This document shows, one piece after another, positions 9,292 through 17,207 of a DNA stretch of 64,000 nt. The position numbers were made by a program, and so were the translations under genes. Location: contig JAHQVJ010000093.1 in the NCBI GenBank assembly GCA_019634415.1, forward strand, positions 1-64,000, given 5' to 3'. The notes beneath the pieces are model-generated. The model had not been told where the DNA came from. It ran no database searches and was given only the letters and a program-made list of their open reading frames with translations. Source of the stretch: Myxococcales bacterium (GTDB lineage: Bacteria > Myxococcota_A > UBA796 > GCA-2862545). Positions within the stretch are counted from its first letter, which is position 1, and each line of letters opens with the position of its first letter.

Positions 9292-10254
9292 ATGGCACGA
9301 AAGCTGATCTGGAGTGTGCTGCTGTGGGGCGGCTGCACCTCCAGCGCGCCGTCCCCGTCGCCCCCCATGGAACACCTGCCGTCGGACGACGCGCCGGACG
9401 AACGAGACTGCTCCTCGCTCGACGTGCTGCCGGGAGACGCGACGCTGTCTGGTGGGAGTGCGCACGATCTCGCCGAGGCCCTGTGTGACGAGTGGAATGC
9501 CGTCGGCGGCACGCTGACCCTTAGGAACACCCCCTTCGAGGATCTGGAGCCGCTGTCCTGCCTGTGCCAGCTCGGCGGACTCGTGCTCAGCGACAACCCA
9601 CGGCTCGTGGACGCCACGGCACTCACCCACGCGACCCTCGTGGCGCCAGACAGCTCCGAGCTTGAGCCAGCCGTGCTGCGAGTCGAGAGCAACGACCGCT
9701 TGCAGAGACTGGCAGTGCCCCGGGTGACGGCAGAGGCTGCGGTGGTGGTCTTCAGCTACAACGGAGCACTGGACAGGGTGACCGGGCTGCACGACCTGCG
9801 AGAGATCGAAGTGCTCCAGCTCCGAGGACGGAACCGCCTGGTGCCCCTGTCGACCTTCCGGGGCGTCGAGCGCATCGGCACGCTGGACATCTCCGGTGGC
9901 GCCATCCCCTCCCTGACCGGACTACAGGCCGTCGAGGACGTCGCTCGGATCAACATCGTGGGTGTCGAGGGGCTGCCCGATCTGGCGGGACTGGAGCGAG
10001 TGACCACCAGCGAGCTGACGATTCGGCAGAACAGCGATCTGGCGAGCCTGCGAGGCCTGGACTCGCTGCGGGCGGCGGCCGACATCCAGATCACGGACAA
10101 CCCCTCCCTCTCGGACGTGTCGGACCTCCATTCCCTGAAGGAAGTGACGGATCGCCTGACCTTGGTGAACAACGCGGTCTCCGCGGAGGACCTCGAGGCT
10201 CTGGTGGCCGCCATCGGAGAGGAGAACATCGGGTGGATCGAGGTGTCTCCGTAG
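9292..10254 (+). CDS. Leucine-rich-repeat-like lipoprotein
   Basis: 320 aa. The N-terminus is a lipoprotein signal ending in WGGC. From ~75 onward the protein has irregular LRR/receptor-L-type repeats of the form L-x-L-x-x-N/D-x-x-L, for example TLTLRNTPFEDLEPL, ELTIRQNSDLASLRGL and DIQITDNPSLSDVSDL. Such proteins are expanded in myxobacteria and usually serve as surface binding modules. There is no ribosome site of note; the ATG follows the upstream stop after three bases, which points to translational coupling with the di-heme lipoprotein. Specific function is unknown. Confidence 0.7.
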   Translation: MARKLIWSVLLWGGCTSSAPSPSPPMEHLPSDDAPDERDCSSLDVLPGDATLSGGSAHDLAEALCDEWNAVGGTLTLRNTPFEDLEPLSCLCQLGGLVLSDNPRLVDATALTHATLVAPDSSELEPAVLRVESNDRLQRLAVPRVTAEAAVVVFSYNGALDRVTGLHDLREIEVLQLRGRNRLVPLSTFRGVERIGTLDISGGAIPSLTGLQAVEDVARINIVGVEGLPDLAGLERVTTSELTIRQNSDLASLRGLDSLRAAADIQITDNPSLSDVSDLHSLKEVTDRLTLVNNAVSAEDLEALVAAIGEENIGWIEVSP

Positions 10255-10269
10255 TCGGGCAATTTTCAT

Positions 10270-10280
10270 TTCATATTGAA
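10270..10280. promoter_or_regulatory. AT-rich palindrome upstream of the small membrane protein
   Basis: TTCATATTGAA is an inverted repeat (TTCA-TAT-TGAA) inside a ~30-base AT-rich patch (about 10261-10290), which stands out sharply in this GC-rich DNA. A TAATCT sequence just downstream (10281-10286) could be a -10 box for the gene at 10326, but no good -35 is seen. Operator or promoter role is inference. Confidence 0.3.
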
Positions 10281-10325
10281 TAATCTGAAGCACCCGATAG
10301 GAGATCGACAGCACCAGGAGGGACG

Positions 10326-10970
10326 ATGGCGACGCTGCGCACACCGGCTCTGGCTCACGTCATCCTGGGAGTCCCCGTGGTGCTTGCGAGCGCGCTGCTC
10401 GTGGGATCCACCATGCCCAGCGCAGCACTGGCGTTCTTCTCGGCCCTGGCCACGGTGGTGATCTCGCTGGGACTCGTGGAGGTGTGGCGACGGGACCGCG
10501 CCTCGCAGCGGGCGACGGTGCTCGAGGTGCTCCATCAGCGCCTCGCCGTCCAGGAGCGCGACCACACCCCCATCACCGACCCGCGATGGGAGCCGGCGCT
10601 CACCCTGATCCGCCGCGTGGCGGCCCAGGACAATGCGGCCGCCGAGGAGGTCCGGCGCAGCCTGGCGCACCAGCTCCGCGCTGCCGCCCAGCTCGCAGCC
10701 CTCGAGGACGCCGAGCACGCCCTGGGGATCGGCGCTTCGGGGCTGACCGAGGTGCGCCAGCGTCGCGACGTCCAGGTGGAGGCCCTGCTGAAGGGCCTAC
10801 GCGACCTGGTGGCGCAGGTGGAGCACGAGGACCTGGACGCCGCCGACGTGGCCATGGACGCCCTGCACGACGCCGCGGCCAAGTCGGCCGCTCGGGCCGA
10901 GGTCACGCGCGAGGACCGCCTGATGGCGGCGCAGCATGCCGCCCGAAGCCGAACCTCCGCCACGGCCTGA
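10326..10970 (+). CDS. Small membrane protein of unknown function
   Basis: 214 aa. Two adjacent membrane helices lie near the N-terminus (~9-28 and ~32-50), followed by a soluble Ala/Arg/Glu-rich helical domain with heptad-like spacing, probably coiled coil. No enzyme motif is visible. AGGAGGG just upstream supports the ATG. It runs convergent to the caspase-like gene with 8 bases between the stops. I do not recognise a family. Confidence 0.6.
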   Translation: MATLRTPALAHVILGVPVVLASALLVGSTMPSAALAFFSALATVVISLGLVEVWRRDRASQRATVLEVLHQRLAVQERDHTPITDPRWEPALTLIRRVAAQDNAAAEEVRRSLAHQLRAAAQLAALEDAEHALGIGASGLTEVRQRRDVQVEALLKGLRDLVAQVEHEDLDAADVAMDALHDAAAKSAARAEVTREDRLMAAQHAARSRTSATA

Positions 10971-10978
10971 ACGGGTCG

Positions 10979-12691
10979 TCACAGCGTCGCGGTGATCCCG
11001 AGTAGCAGGTCTCCCTCGGGGGATGGACGTTGGGCGAGGTTGAGATAGGGGCGGCCGTCCGAGCCGATGCCGAACGGGATCACGTTGATGTATGCGTCGA
11101 AGGACACGTGATCGAAGGCGTGCCACTGGAGCAGGGGCGTCCGACGTCCGCCACGCCGCCCTGGCGACAACGTGACGAACGCGCCCGACGAGGGAGCCCA
11201 TGGCCCCACGACCACGCCCACGTTCAGGGTGAGCCGGTCCGCCCAGGTCTTGCTCCACACCAGCTGGGCTTCCATGGAGAACCGACCAAAGGGAGGCAGG
11301 TTGGGGCCAACGGGATTCTGGCCCGACTCCGCGTAGTAGGGAAGCGCAGCGGACAGACCGATCAGGAGTCGAGCGTGCTCCCCGATCCGAGCGCGGTGGT
11401 CCATGCCCACGCGCAGGCCGAGCGTCCACCGGGTGTATCGAAAGTCGCGATGGATCCCGACCGAGTCCACCCCGCCCCACGGCATCCAGGCAGCACGGTC
11501 CTTCGGGCCTGGCTGGCGCACGGTGACCACGGCGGGGGTGGCGACCTGCACGCTGCGGTTGACGCTGTAGGCCACCGAGCCATCGAGACGCCAGGCGGAC
11601 CCCAGCCCCAACACCCAGAGGCGGCCACGGACGTCGCCGTGGCGGGCAGGCAGGATGTCGTGGGTGCTCGCGATCCGCAAGCTACGCCCCTTGGGAGCCA
11701 GCTCGTCGACCGCACGCAGCTGTAGGCCCGACTCCGCCACCGACACACTCTCGCCCGCAGCCAGCTCGATGCTCGTGGACAGCACACCCTGGTCGGTGCT
11801 GCGCCGGATCACGTAGCCCCCTGGAGGCAGCGCCAAGCGCACCTCCTGCTGGCCAGGGGGCAGCTCGAGCAGCACCACCCCCGACTCCACGTGCAGCACC
11901 TGCAGCGGCCCGTCCGTCTGCGTCACCGTCAGCGTGGTGGGCGCCGTCTGCAGCTTGCTGAGGACCACGTCCCGCTGCCCCCGCAGCTGCAGGTGGAAGC
12001 TCGGCGTCTGCTTGGTGTCCGCGAAGACCGCCGCATCGCGCGCCGTGCGCCGCTTGGCGTAGTCGAAGGCCTCCGACAGCGTGACCTCCCCCTCCGCGGA
12101 GTGGTCCGCAGCCCCGCGCATCCCGACGACGAGGTGGTGGGTGAACAGCGAGCCGTGCACCAGCTCCGCTTCGTGGGCCGACTCGACACCCGAGGTCGAC
12201 GCGATCCAAGCGGCCCCCTCGCTGTCCAGCGGATCGGGCAGCTCGAAGGGCACCGCCTCGGGCACCAGTCCCTTGGTGCCCGTCCAGGTGCCCCCGCGAC
12301 ACGCATCCACGATGCCCAGCTGCAAGCGAGCCCCGGTGGCGTCCATGGCCTGTCGCAGCGAGGACACGGTCAGCGGACGCCCTCCTGGGTACAGCGCATC
12401 GGCCTCGGCGTGGCCCGAGTAGTAGAACAGCAGCGTGGTGTCCGGCGTGACCGGCACGTCCTGCAGCAGCTCCAGCACCCGCTCGGGTCGAGGGTCCCGC
12501 AGTACGTGCACGGCATCGTCGGAGAACCCTCCGACCTCTCGCAAGGCAGCCGCGACGGAATCGACGTCGCTGTGGGCGTAGCGGAGCCGACGGGCGCCGG
12601 GGATGGCGCTGTTGGATCCCACCAGGACGGCCACACGGTCCGCAGCAGGCTGGGCCGCCGCCCCCAAAGACAACCAACATCCAAGCATCAT
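10979..12691 (-). CDS. Caspase-family (C14-like) protein with C-terminal beta-rich domain
   Basis: 570 aa. Residues ~18-260 match the caspase-like peptidase fold: the catalytic His is in YYSGHAEAD (~94) and the catalytic Cys in IVDACRGG (~131), with the typical early strand RVAVLVGSN and a downstream SGxxSAHE-like loop. A short hydrophobic N-terminus (~1-15) may be a signal peptide, but lacks basic residues. Residues ~260-330 are a carboxypeptidase-regulatory-like beta region, and ~330-570 alternate polar and hydrophobic residues as an outer-membrane barrel would, ending LLLGITATL. The start overlaps the anti-sigma stop in ATGA, so translation is coupled to the sigma/anti-sigma pair. Substrates and role (signalling or cell death) are unknown. 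Confidence 0.78.
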   Translation of the reverse strand: MMLGCWLSLGAAAQPAADRVAVLVGSNSAIPGARRLRYAHSDVDSVAAALREVGGFSDDAVHVLRDPRPERVLELLQDVPVTPDTTLLFYYSGHAEADALYPGGRPLTVSSLRQAMDATGARLQLGIVDACRGGTWTGTKGLVPEAVPFELPDPLDSEGAAWIASTSGVESAHEAELVHGSLFTHHLVVGMRGAADHSAEGEVTLSEAFDYAKRRTARDAAVFADTKQTPSFHLQLRGQRDVVLSKLQTAPTTLTVTQTDGPLQVLHVESGVVLLELPPGQQEVRLALPPGGYVIRRSTDQGVLSTSIELAAGESVSVAESGLQLRAVDELAPKGRSLRIASTHDILPARHGDVRGRLWVLGLGSAWRLDGSVAYSVNRSVQVATPAVVTVRQPGPKDRAAWMPWGGVDSVGIHRDFRYTRWTLGLRVGMDHRARIGEHARLLIGLSAALPYYAESGQNPVGPNLPPFGRFSMEAQLVWSKTWADRLTLNVGVVVGPWAPSSGAFVTLSPGRRGGRRTPLLQWHAFDHVSFDAYINVIPFGIGSDGRPYLNLAQRPSPEGDLLLGITATL

Positions 12692-13266
12692 GGGGCGACT
12701 TCCTTGTCGATGAGCAACGTGGTGGACCAGCTGGGCCGGTCCGGGTGGGAAAGGGTGATCTCGATGCGCTCGGGACCCGGCGCGTGGTCGAGCCGCCAGC
12801 TCGCGGGCAGGTCCTCGGGGCCGTGCAGCTGGCCCGTGTAGAGGACGTCGCGCCCGGTGCGCACCTCCACGTGGTCGAACCCGGCGGGATCCACACGAAG
12901 GCGGATCGAGTCGCCCGCAGACAGCGGCCTGCCATCGAAGGCGTACACCCGCTGGTCGCTCCGCACCCACACCTCCACGTGCGGGTGGCCCTTGGTGGCC
13001 AGCCAGGGGTCCTCGGCCACGGGTGACCACAGGATCGCGGCGAGCGCCGCACCGACCGCCACGAGAGGCAGCACCAAGGCCGGCCAGCGCCACCAGCGCC
13101 GCTCGGCACGCTGCATCAGGCCAAGCGGAGCTGGCCCAGGATCGCGGCGGATCGTACCGACGTAGGCCCGACACTGATCGCACTGGTGCACGTGGGCCTC
13201 CACCTCGGCGGTGGAGTCGCCCAGGGCGTGTCGATCGAGGGCTAGGAACGATGGATGTGGGGTCAC
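12688..13266 (-). CDS. Zinc-finger anti-sigma factor (membrane-anchored)
   Basis: 192 aa from a GTG start. The N-terminus has an Hx3CxxC motif (H25, C29, C32) as in ZAS-type anti-sigma factors, which hold an ECF sigma factor inactive. One membrane helix (~61-80) is followed by a ~110-residue extracytoplasmic domain rich in beta strands, likely the sensor. The GTG overlaps the sigma stop in GTGA, and its own stop overlaps the caspase gene start in ATGA. The order sigma, anti-sigma, target gene with 4-base overlaps argues for a single regulatory unit. Release of sigma could involve regulated proteolysis; this is inference. Confidence 0.75.
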   Translation of the reverse strand: MTPHPSFLALDRHALGDSTAEVEAHVHQCDQCRAYVGTIRRDPGPAPLGLMQRAERRWWRWPALVLPLVAVGAALAAILWSPVAEDPWLATKGHPHVEVWVRSDQRVYAFDGRPLSAGDSIRLRVDPAGFDHVEVRTGRDVLYTGQLHGPEDLPASWRLDHAPGPERIEITLSHPDRPSWSTTLLIDKEVAP

Positions 13267-13715
13267 ACGACCTCCTCGAGCTGACGGTCGAAGGCGGCGA
13301 GGGTGCGGCGCACGTGGCGGTCGCTGATGCCCAGCAGCTCGGCCACCTCGGCCTGGGTCAGGCCGTCCACTCGATGCAGCAGCACCACCTCGAGCTGCTT
13401 GGGGGGCACGCGCCGCACCAGCTCGTCGAGCGCGATGCGACCGGGTCCTGCCGGTAGGGTGACGGGGCTGACCGCGGCTGCCGCCTGCTGGGCCAAGGTA
13501 CGACGACGGATCTGGTCGATGGACAGGCGCGTGGCCGTGCGGTGGATCCAGGCGGTGACGGTGGCCACGGAGCCCTGCACGGGTCCGCGACGCCACAGCC
13601 GCAGCAACGTCTCTTGGGCCACCTCCTCGGCCTCGCCGGAGCGGCCGAGGATGCGGCTGCACTTCTCGCGGATCAGCGGGAAGAAGCGTCGGTAGACGGG
13701 GTCCAGTCCAGCCAC
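13263..13715 (-). CDS. ECF-type RNA polymerase sigma factor
   Basis: 150 aa, normal to short for an ECF factor. Region 2 is seen in GEAEEVAQETLLRLWRR and TAWIHRTATRLSIDQIRRR (promoter -10 recognition), and region 4 in LTQAEVAELLGISDRHVRRTL, a helix-turn-helix that reads the -35. The GTG start at 13715 has GGGAG at suitable spacing. It is the first gene of a three-gene unit with the anti-sigma factor and the caspase-like protein, and ECF factors usually activate their own operon. The gene at 13774 is upstream on the same strand with a separate function. Confidence 0.88.
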   Translation of the reverse strand: MAGLDPVYRRFFPLIREKCSRILGRSGEAEEVAQETLLRLWRRGPVQGSVATVTAWIHRTATRLSIDQIRRRTLAQQAAAAVSPVTLPAGPGRIALDELVRRVPPKQLEVVLLHRVDGLTQAEVAELLGISDRHVRRTLAAFDRQLEEVV

Positions 13716-13773
13716 GTGGCTCCCAGGTCACCCCCTAGACGGACGAGAGGCTCCGATGCGGACCTGCGTCGGC

Positions 13774-14772
13774 CTATCGAGGGGCGTGCGCGCGAACGAG
13801 GTAGTCCGCAGCACGCTCCACGGCGTAGCGCTGCCAAGGCGCGAACCACCAGAACGGATCGAGGTGGCGCGTGTAGTCGATGCGCCAGCGCACCTCGGTG
13901 CCTCCAGTCACGGGCCGCCAGCTCACCGTGGCGCGGTCCCACGACAGCCAGTGGGCGATGTGGCTGCCGTCGTGCACCAGCTCGAAGACCGCGTGGTCCT
14001 CACCCGAGCGCGTGACCTCGAGCAGCATCTGCCCGGGCTCCCCCTCCCCCCCTGCGAAGTCGATGGCCCGCACGTCTCCGGGCGCGAGCCCGGCCCCGCT
14101 CGCGTGCACGGGCCGCGGAAAGCCCATCCTGAGGTAGGCAGGCAGCGGCGTGGACACGTCGGGCGGCTGTGCCAGCGCCTGCCGCACCACTGCGGACTCG
14201 GCCTGCACCACCCGCACCACCTCGACCTGCTCCTGGCGACCCACCTCCCAGGCGGTGCCCTCGAGGGACACGGGCAGCAGCGGCACCACGAGCAGCGCAT
14301 AGGCAGGCGCCTGCCGCTTCCGCGCTTGGTCCACGGCCCAGCCCACCAAGGCCGCGACGCCGTAGTACAGCGGAGCACCCATCAGGATGCAGATCACGCC
14401 CTCGCGAAACACGATGGCGGACATCAGCAGGAACAGCGTGATCCCTCGCAGTGCGATGCCGAGCGCGCTGCCCGGTCGCCCAGCCAGCGACAGCATGATC
14501 CCGAGCACGGTGGGAAGGGCGACGAAGAGCGCGGCGGTCTGCTCGAGACCCGCGCCGTAGAGCGCCTGCAGGAGCAGCGCACCGACTCCCAGAGCACCGA
14601 ACACCCCGGCGGTGGCCCACTGGGCGGCGTGGGGCCCCTCGGCGTCCACTGCGTCGTCGGCGACGGCCTCCGGATCGAAGGCCTCGGAGGGCCCGCGCTG
14701 CGTCTCCGCCGCCCGCGCCTCGCGGGCGCGGCGCTGCTGAGCCGCACGGCGCTGCTGTTCGTCTTGCTCCAT
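13774..14772 (-). CDS. Membrane protein with C-terminal SRPBCC-type domain
   Basis: 332 aa. An Arg/Gln/Glu-rich cytoplasmic start is followed by four membrane helices (~55-170). The C-terminal ~150 residues look like an SRPBCC/polyketide-cyclase lipid-binding fold (DRATVSWRPVTGGTEVRWRIDYTRHLDPFWWF). ATG 14772 is used; ATG 14790 is in frame six codons upstream and cannot be excluded. It is divergent from the ICMT-like gene with 33 bases between. A second SRPBCC protein lies at 16119, which suggests a shared lipid-related theme. Exact role unknown. Confidence 0.65.
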   Translation of the reverse strand: MEQDEQQRRAAQQRRAREARAAETQRGPSEAFDPEAVADDAVDAEGPHAAQWATAGVFGALGVGALLLQALYGAGLEQTAALFVALPTVLGIMLSLAGRPGSALGIALRGITLFLLMSAIVFREGVICILMGAPLYYGVAALVGWAVDQARKRQAPAYALLVVPLLPVSLEGTAWEVGRQEQVEVVRVVQAESAVVRQALAQPPDVSTPLPAYLRMGFPRPVHASGAGLAPGDVRAIDFAGGEGEPGQMLLEVTRSGEDHAVFELVHDGSHIAHWLSWDRATVSWRPVTGGTEVRWRIDYTRHLDPFWWFAPWQRYAVERAADYLVRAHAPR

Positions 14773-14805
14773 CGCGCGGCAGCGTAGCATCGGCTCGGAG
14801 GAGAC

Positions 14806-16095
14806 ATGTCGGTGGCGGCCCTTCGTGCGATCTCGCTGGTGCCGCTGCTCGTGGTGGGACTCGCGCTCTGGCTTCGCGACCGGTGCGGTGCTGCCGAGAA
14901 GGGACCGCTCCGAGGCCGAGAGCCCGCTGCCTGGGTGGGCGCAACCGCGGCATGCGGCACCGCGCTCCTCGCCGCCAACCAGATCGCGCTGCACCAGGGC
15001 TGGTGGCGCTTCGAGGCGGAGGGCGGCTTGCTGCTCGGTGTGCCCATCGACCTGTGGCTGGGATGGGTGGCGCTTTGGGTGGGCGTGCCGCTGCTCGTGT
15101 GGCGCGAGCGGCTGCCCGTGCTGGCGCTGGCGCTGGCAGCCCTGTGGCTGGATCTGCTGCTCATGCCGCGCATGGCGCCGCTGGTGCAGCTCGGCCCCCA
15201 CTGGGTGGCCGCCGACGCAGGGCTGCTGCTGGTGGCGGCCGTGCCCGCCTGGCTGTACGCCGACGCCACCCGGCGCGACCGCCACCGGGGATTCCGCGCG
15301 GCGGTCCAGGCGACCACCTACCTGGCCGTGAGCCTGTGGCTGGTGCCCGAGGTCGCGCTGGGCGGCACGCTGCTGGACACCGTTCGCCAGTGGACGCTGC
15401 CCGTCCGCTGCGGGCTGGCGGCTGCGATGATGCCGCCACTCGGGCTGTTCCTGGGCGGCGTGCACGAGCTGGTTCGCGCCGGACGCGGCACCCCCATTCC
15501 GCTGGATCCACCCACGACGCTGGTGACCACTGGGCCCTACGCCTACGTCCGCAACCCCATCCAGCTGGGGGCGGTGGGGATGTGGGCGGTGTGGGGCGCA
15601 GCCCTGGGCAGCGGGTGGGTGGTGGCGGGGGCGGTGGTGGCTGCAGGCTACAGCGCCACCTTCGCCGCGTGGCACGAGGCGCAGACGCTCCCCCGACGCT
15701 GGCCGGGCTACACCCGCTGGGCAGGGGCGGTCCGGCCGTGGTGGCCCCGATGGCGGCCCCACGTGGCGCAGACCGGCACGCTGTGGGTGGCCAGGGGCTG
15801 CGATCCGTGCAGCGAGGTGGCGGACTTCGTGCAGCGGCTGACACCCGTGGGGCTCGCCCTTCGCCCCGCCGAGGAGCACCCGACTCCCCTCACCCGTCTG
15901 CGCTGGGAGCATCCGGTGGCTCCCGACGACGGAGGGGTGGCAGCGCTGGCTCGCGGGCTGGAACACGTGAACCTGGCGTTCGCCCTGCTCGCCTGGTGGG
16001 TGCGCCTTCCGGGCATCGCTCACGTCGTCCAGCTCGTCGTCGACGCCTCGGGTGGGGGTCCGCGCCGACTGGACCGAAGAAACAGTGGGCGTTAA
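14806..16095 (+). CDS. Multi-pass ICMT/PEMT-like methyltransferase with CxxC C-terminal domain
   Basis: 429 aa. About eight hydrophobic segments lead to the isoprenylcysteine/phospholipid methyltransferase signature TTGPYAYVRNPIQLG (~240-255), and the following helix ends with HEAQTLPRRWPGY, again typical of this family, which uses S-adenosylmethionine at the membrane. The last ~110 residues form a separate soluble domain with RGCDPCSEVADFV, a CxxC motif in a thioredoxin/DCC-like context. This fusion is unusual. GGAGGAGAC supports the ATG. It is followed after 23 bases by an SRPBCC protein. Substrate unknown. Confidence 0.7.
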   Translation: MSVAALRAISLVPLLVVGLALWLRDRCGAAEKGPLRGREPAAWVGATAACGTALLAANQIALHQGWWRFEAEGGLLLGVPIDLWLGWVALWVGVPLLVWRERLPVLALALAALWLDLLLMPRMAPLVQLGPHWVAADAGLLLVAAVPAWLYADATRRDRHRGFRAAVQATTYLAVSLWLVPEVALGGTLLDTVRQWTLPVRCGLAAAMMPPLGLFLGGVHELVRAGRGTPIPLDPPTTLVTTGPYAYVRNPIQLGAVGMWAVWGAALGSGWVVAGAVVAAGYSATFAAWHEAQTLPRRWPGYTRWAGAVRPWWPRWRPHVAQTGTLWVARGCDPCSEVADFVQRLTPVGLALRPAEEHPTPLTRLRWEHPVAPDDGGVAALARGLEHVNLAFALLAWWVRLPGIAHVVQLVVDASGGGPRRLDRRNSGR

Positions 16096-16118
16096 CCCGC
16101 CGGGTCGTCGGAGGAACC

Positions 16119-17144
16119 ATGCGACGTATTCTGACAATGGGACTTGCGGGCTTGGTCGTGCTGCTCGGCCTCGCCGTGGCAGGCACGTTCCTGCTCCCAC
16201 GCGAGGTCCGCGTCGAGCGCACCGTCACCGTGGAGCGCCCCGCCTGCACCGTGTTCGCGGTGATCAACGGCTTCAAGCGCTTCAACGAGTGGTCGCCCTG
16301 GGCCTCCATCGACCCGAACACCGAGTACGCCTACGCCGGAGCGGCCATGGGCACCGGCTCGTCGATGTCGTGGACCAGTGACCACCCCCAGGTGGGCAAC
16401 GGCAGCCAGGAGGTCGTCGAGTCCACCCCGTGTGAGCAGCTGCGCACGGCCCTGCGCTTCGAGGGCCAGCCCGACTCCGTCGCCGGCTGGGAGCTGCAGC
16501 CCACCGAGGGAGGCACCCAGGTCACCTGGTGGCTGCAGGCCGACATGGGCAACAACCCCATCGGCCGGGTGATGGGCACCCAGATGGACGGCATGATCGG
16601 CCCCCAGTACGAGGAGGGCCTGTCCAACCTCAAGGCACTGGTGGAGAAGCTCCCCGACACCGACTTCGCCGGGCTCGAGGTGGAGACCGTCGACGTCGAG
16701 GGCGTGAGCGTGGCCAAGACCGTGATGGTCTCGGCCAAGGACCCGCTGGCCGTGGGGACCGCGCTCGGGCGTGGCTCGGCCACCCTGGACGCTGCCATCG
16801 CCGCCCGGGGCATGACCGCGGTGGGCGCCATGCGTCAGCAGTACAAGTCCGAGGGCGAGTCCTGGGTGATCACCTTGACCCAGCCCGTCTCCGGAGAGCC
16901 CACCGGCCCCGCCGTGGTGCCGCAGGTCACGTTCGAGGACGCCTACGCCGGCACAGCACTCAAGGCCATCGCCAAGGCGTCTCCGGACTCCCCCGAGGCC
17001 TTCGCCAAGGTGGCTGCATGGGCTGCCGCCACCGCGACCACCCTCGACGGTGCCCACTGGACCGAGCAGATCTCGGACCCGGCCACCACGGCCGAGGCAG
17101 ATCGCACGATCGCCCTGTTCGTGCCCGTCTCCGCCACAGAGTGA
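16119..17144 (+). CDS. SRPBCC family protein with single N-terminal membrane anchor
   Basis: 341 aa. One N-terminal helix (~5-24) anchors the protein. Then REVRVERTVTVERPACTVFAVINGFKRFNEW begins a polyketide-cyclase/dehydrase (SRPBCC) domain: the segment starting RVERTV and the FNEWSPWASIDP strand-loop are diagnostic of the family. The second half (~175-341) resembles a GyrI/SOUL-like ligand-binding repeat domain. GAGGA lies just ahead of the ATG at 16119. Predicted to bind a hydrophobic ligand at the outer face of the membrane. It may share a transcript with the ICMT-like gene. Confidence 0.7.
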   Translation: MRRILTMGLAGLVVLLGLAVAGTFLLPREVRVERTVTVERPACTVFAVINGFKRFNEWSPWASIDPNTEYAYAGAAMGTGSSMSWTSDHPQVGNGSQEVVESTPCEQLRTALRFEGQPDSVAGWELQPTEGGTQVTWWLQADMGNNPIGRVMGTQMDGMIGPQYEEGLSNLKALVEKLPDTDFAGLEVETVDVEGVSVAKTVMVSAKDPLAVGTALGRGSATLDAAIAARGMTAVGAMRQQYKSEGESWVITLTQPVSGEPTGPAVVPQVTFEDAYAGTALKAIAKASPDSPEAFAKVAAWAAATATTLDGAHWTEQISDPATTAEADRTIALFVPVSATE

Positions 17145-17151
17145 GCACGTA

Positions 17152-17180
17152 TTGCTCGGCGTCGGTGGCTGGCATAGGAC
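17152..17180 (+). promoter_or_regulatory. Candidate promoter for tkt
   Basis: TTGCTC (17152-17157) and TAGGAC (17175-17180) are 17 bases apart, an acceptable but weak housekeeping-sigma match. Transcription would begin near 17187, about 20 bases before the GTG start of transketolase. Confidence 0.3.
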
Positions 17181-17207
17181 ACGCTCCACCCTGGCGAGGA
17201 GGCGGCA

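Noticed and set aside
13774-16200. Single 808-aa minus-strand protein across 13774-16200
   Set aside because: Only the 13774-14772 part matches the SRPBCC membrane protein; the rest is antisense to the methyltransferase-like gene.
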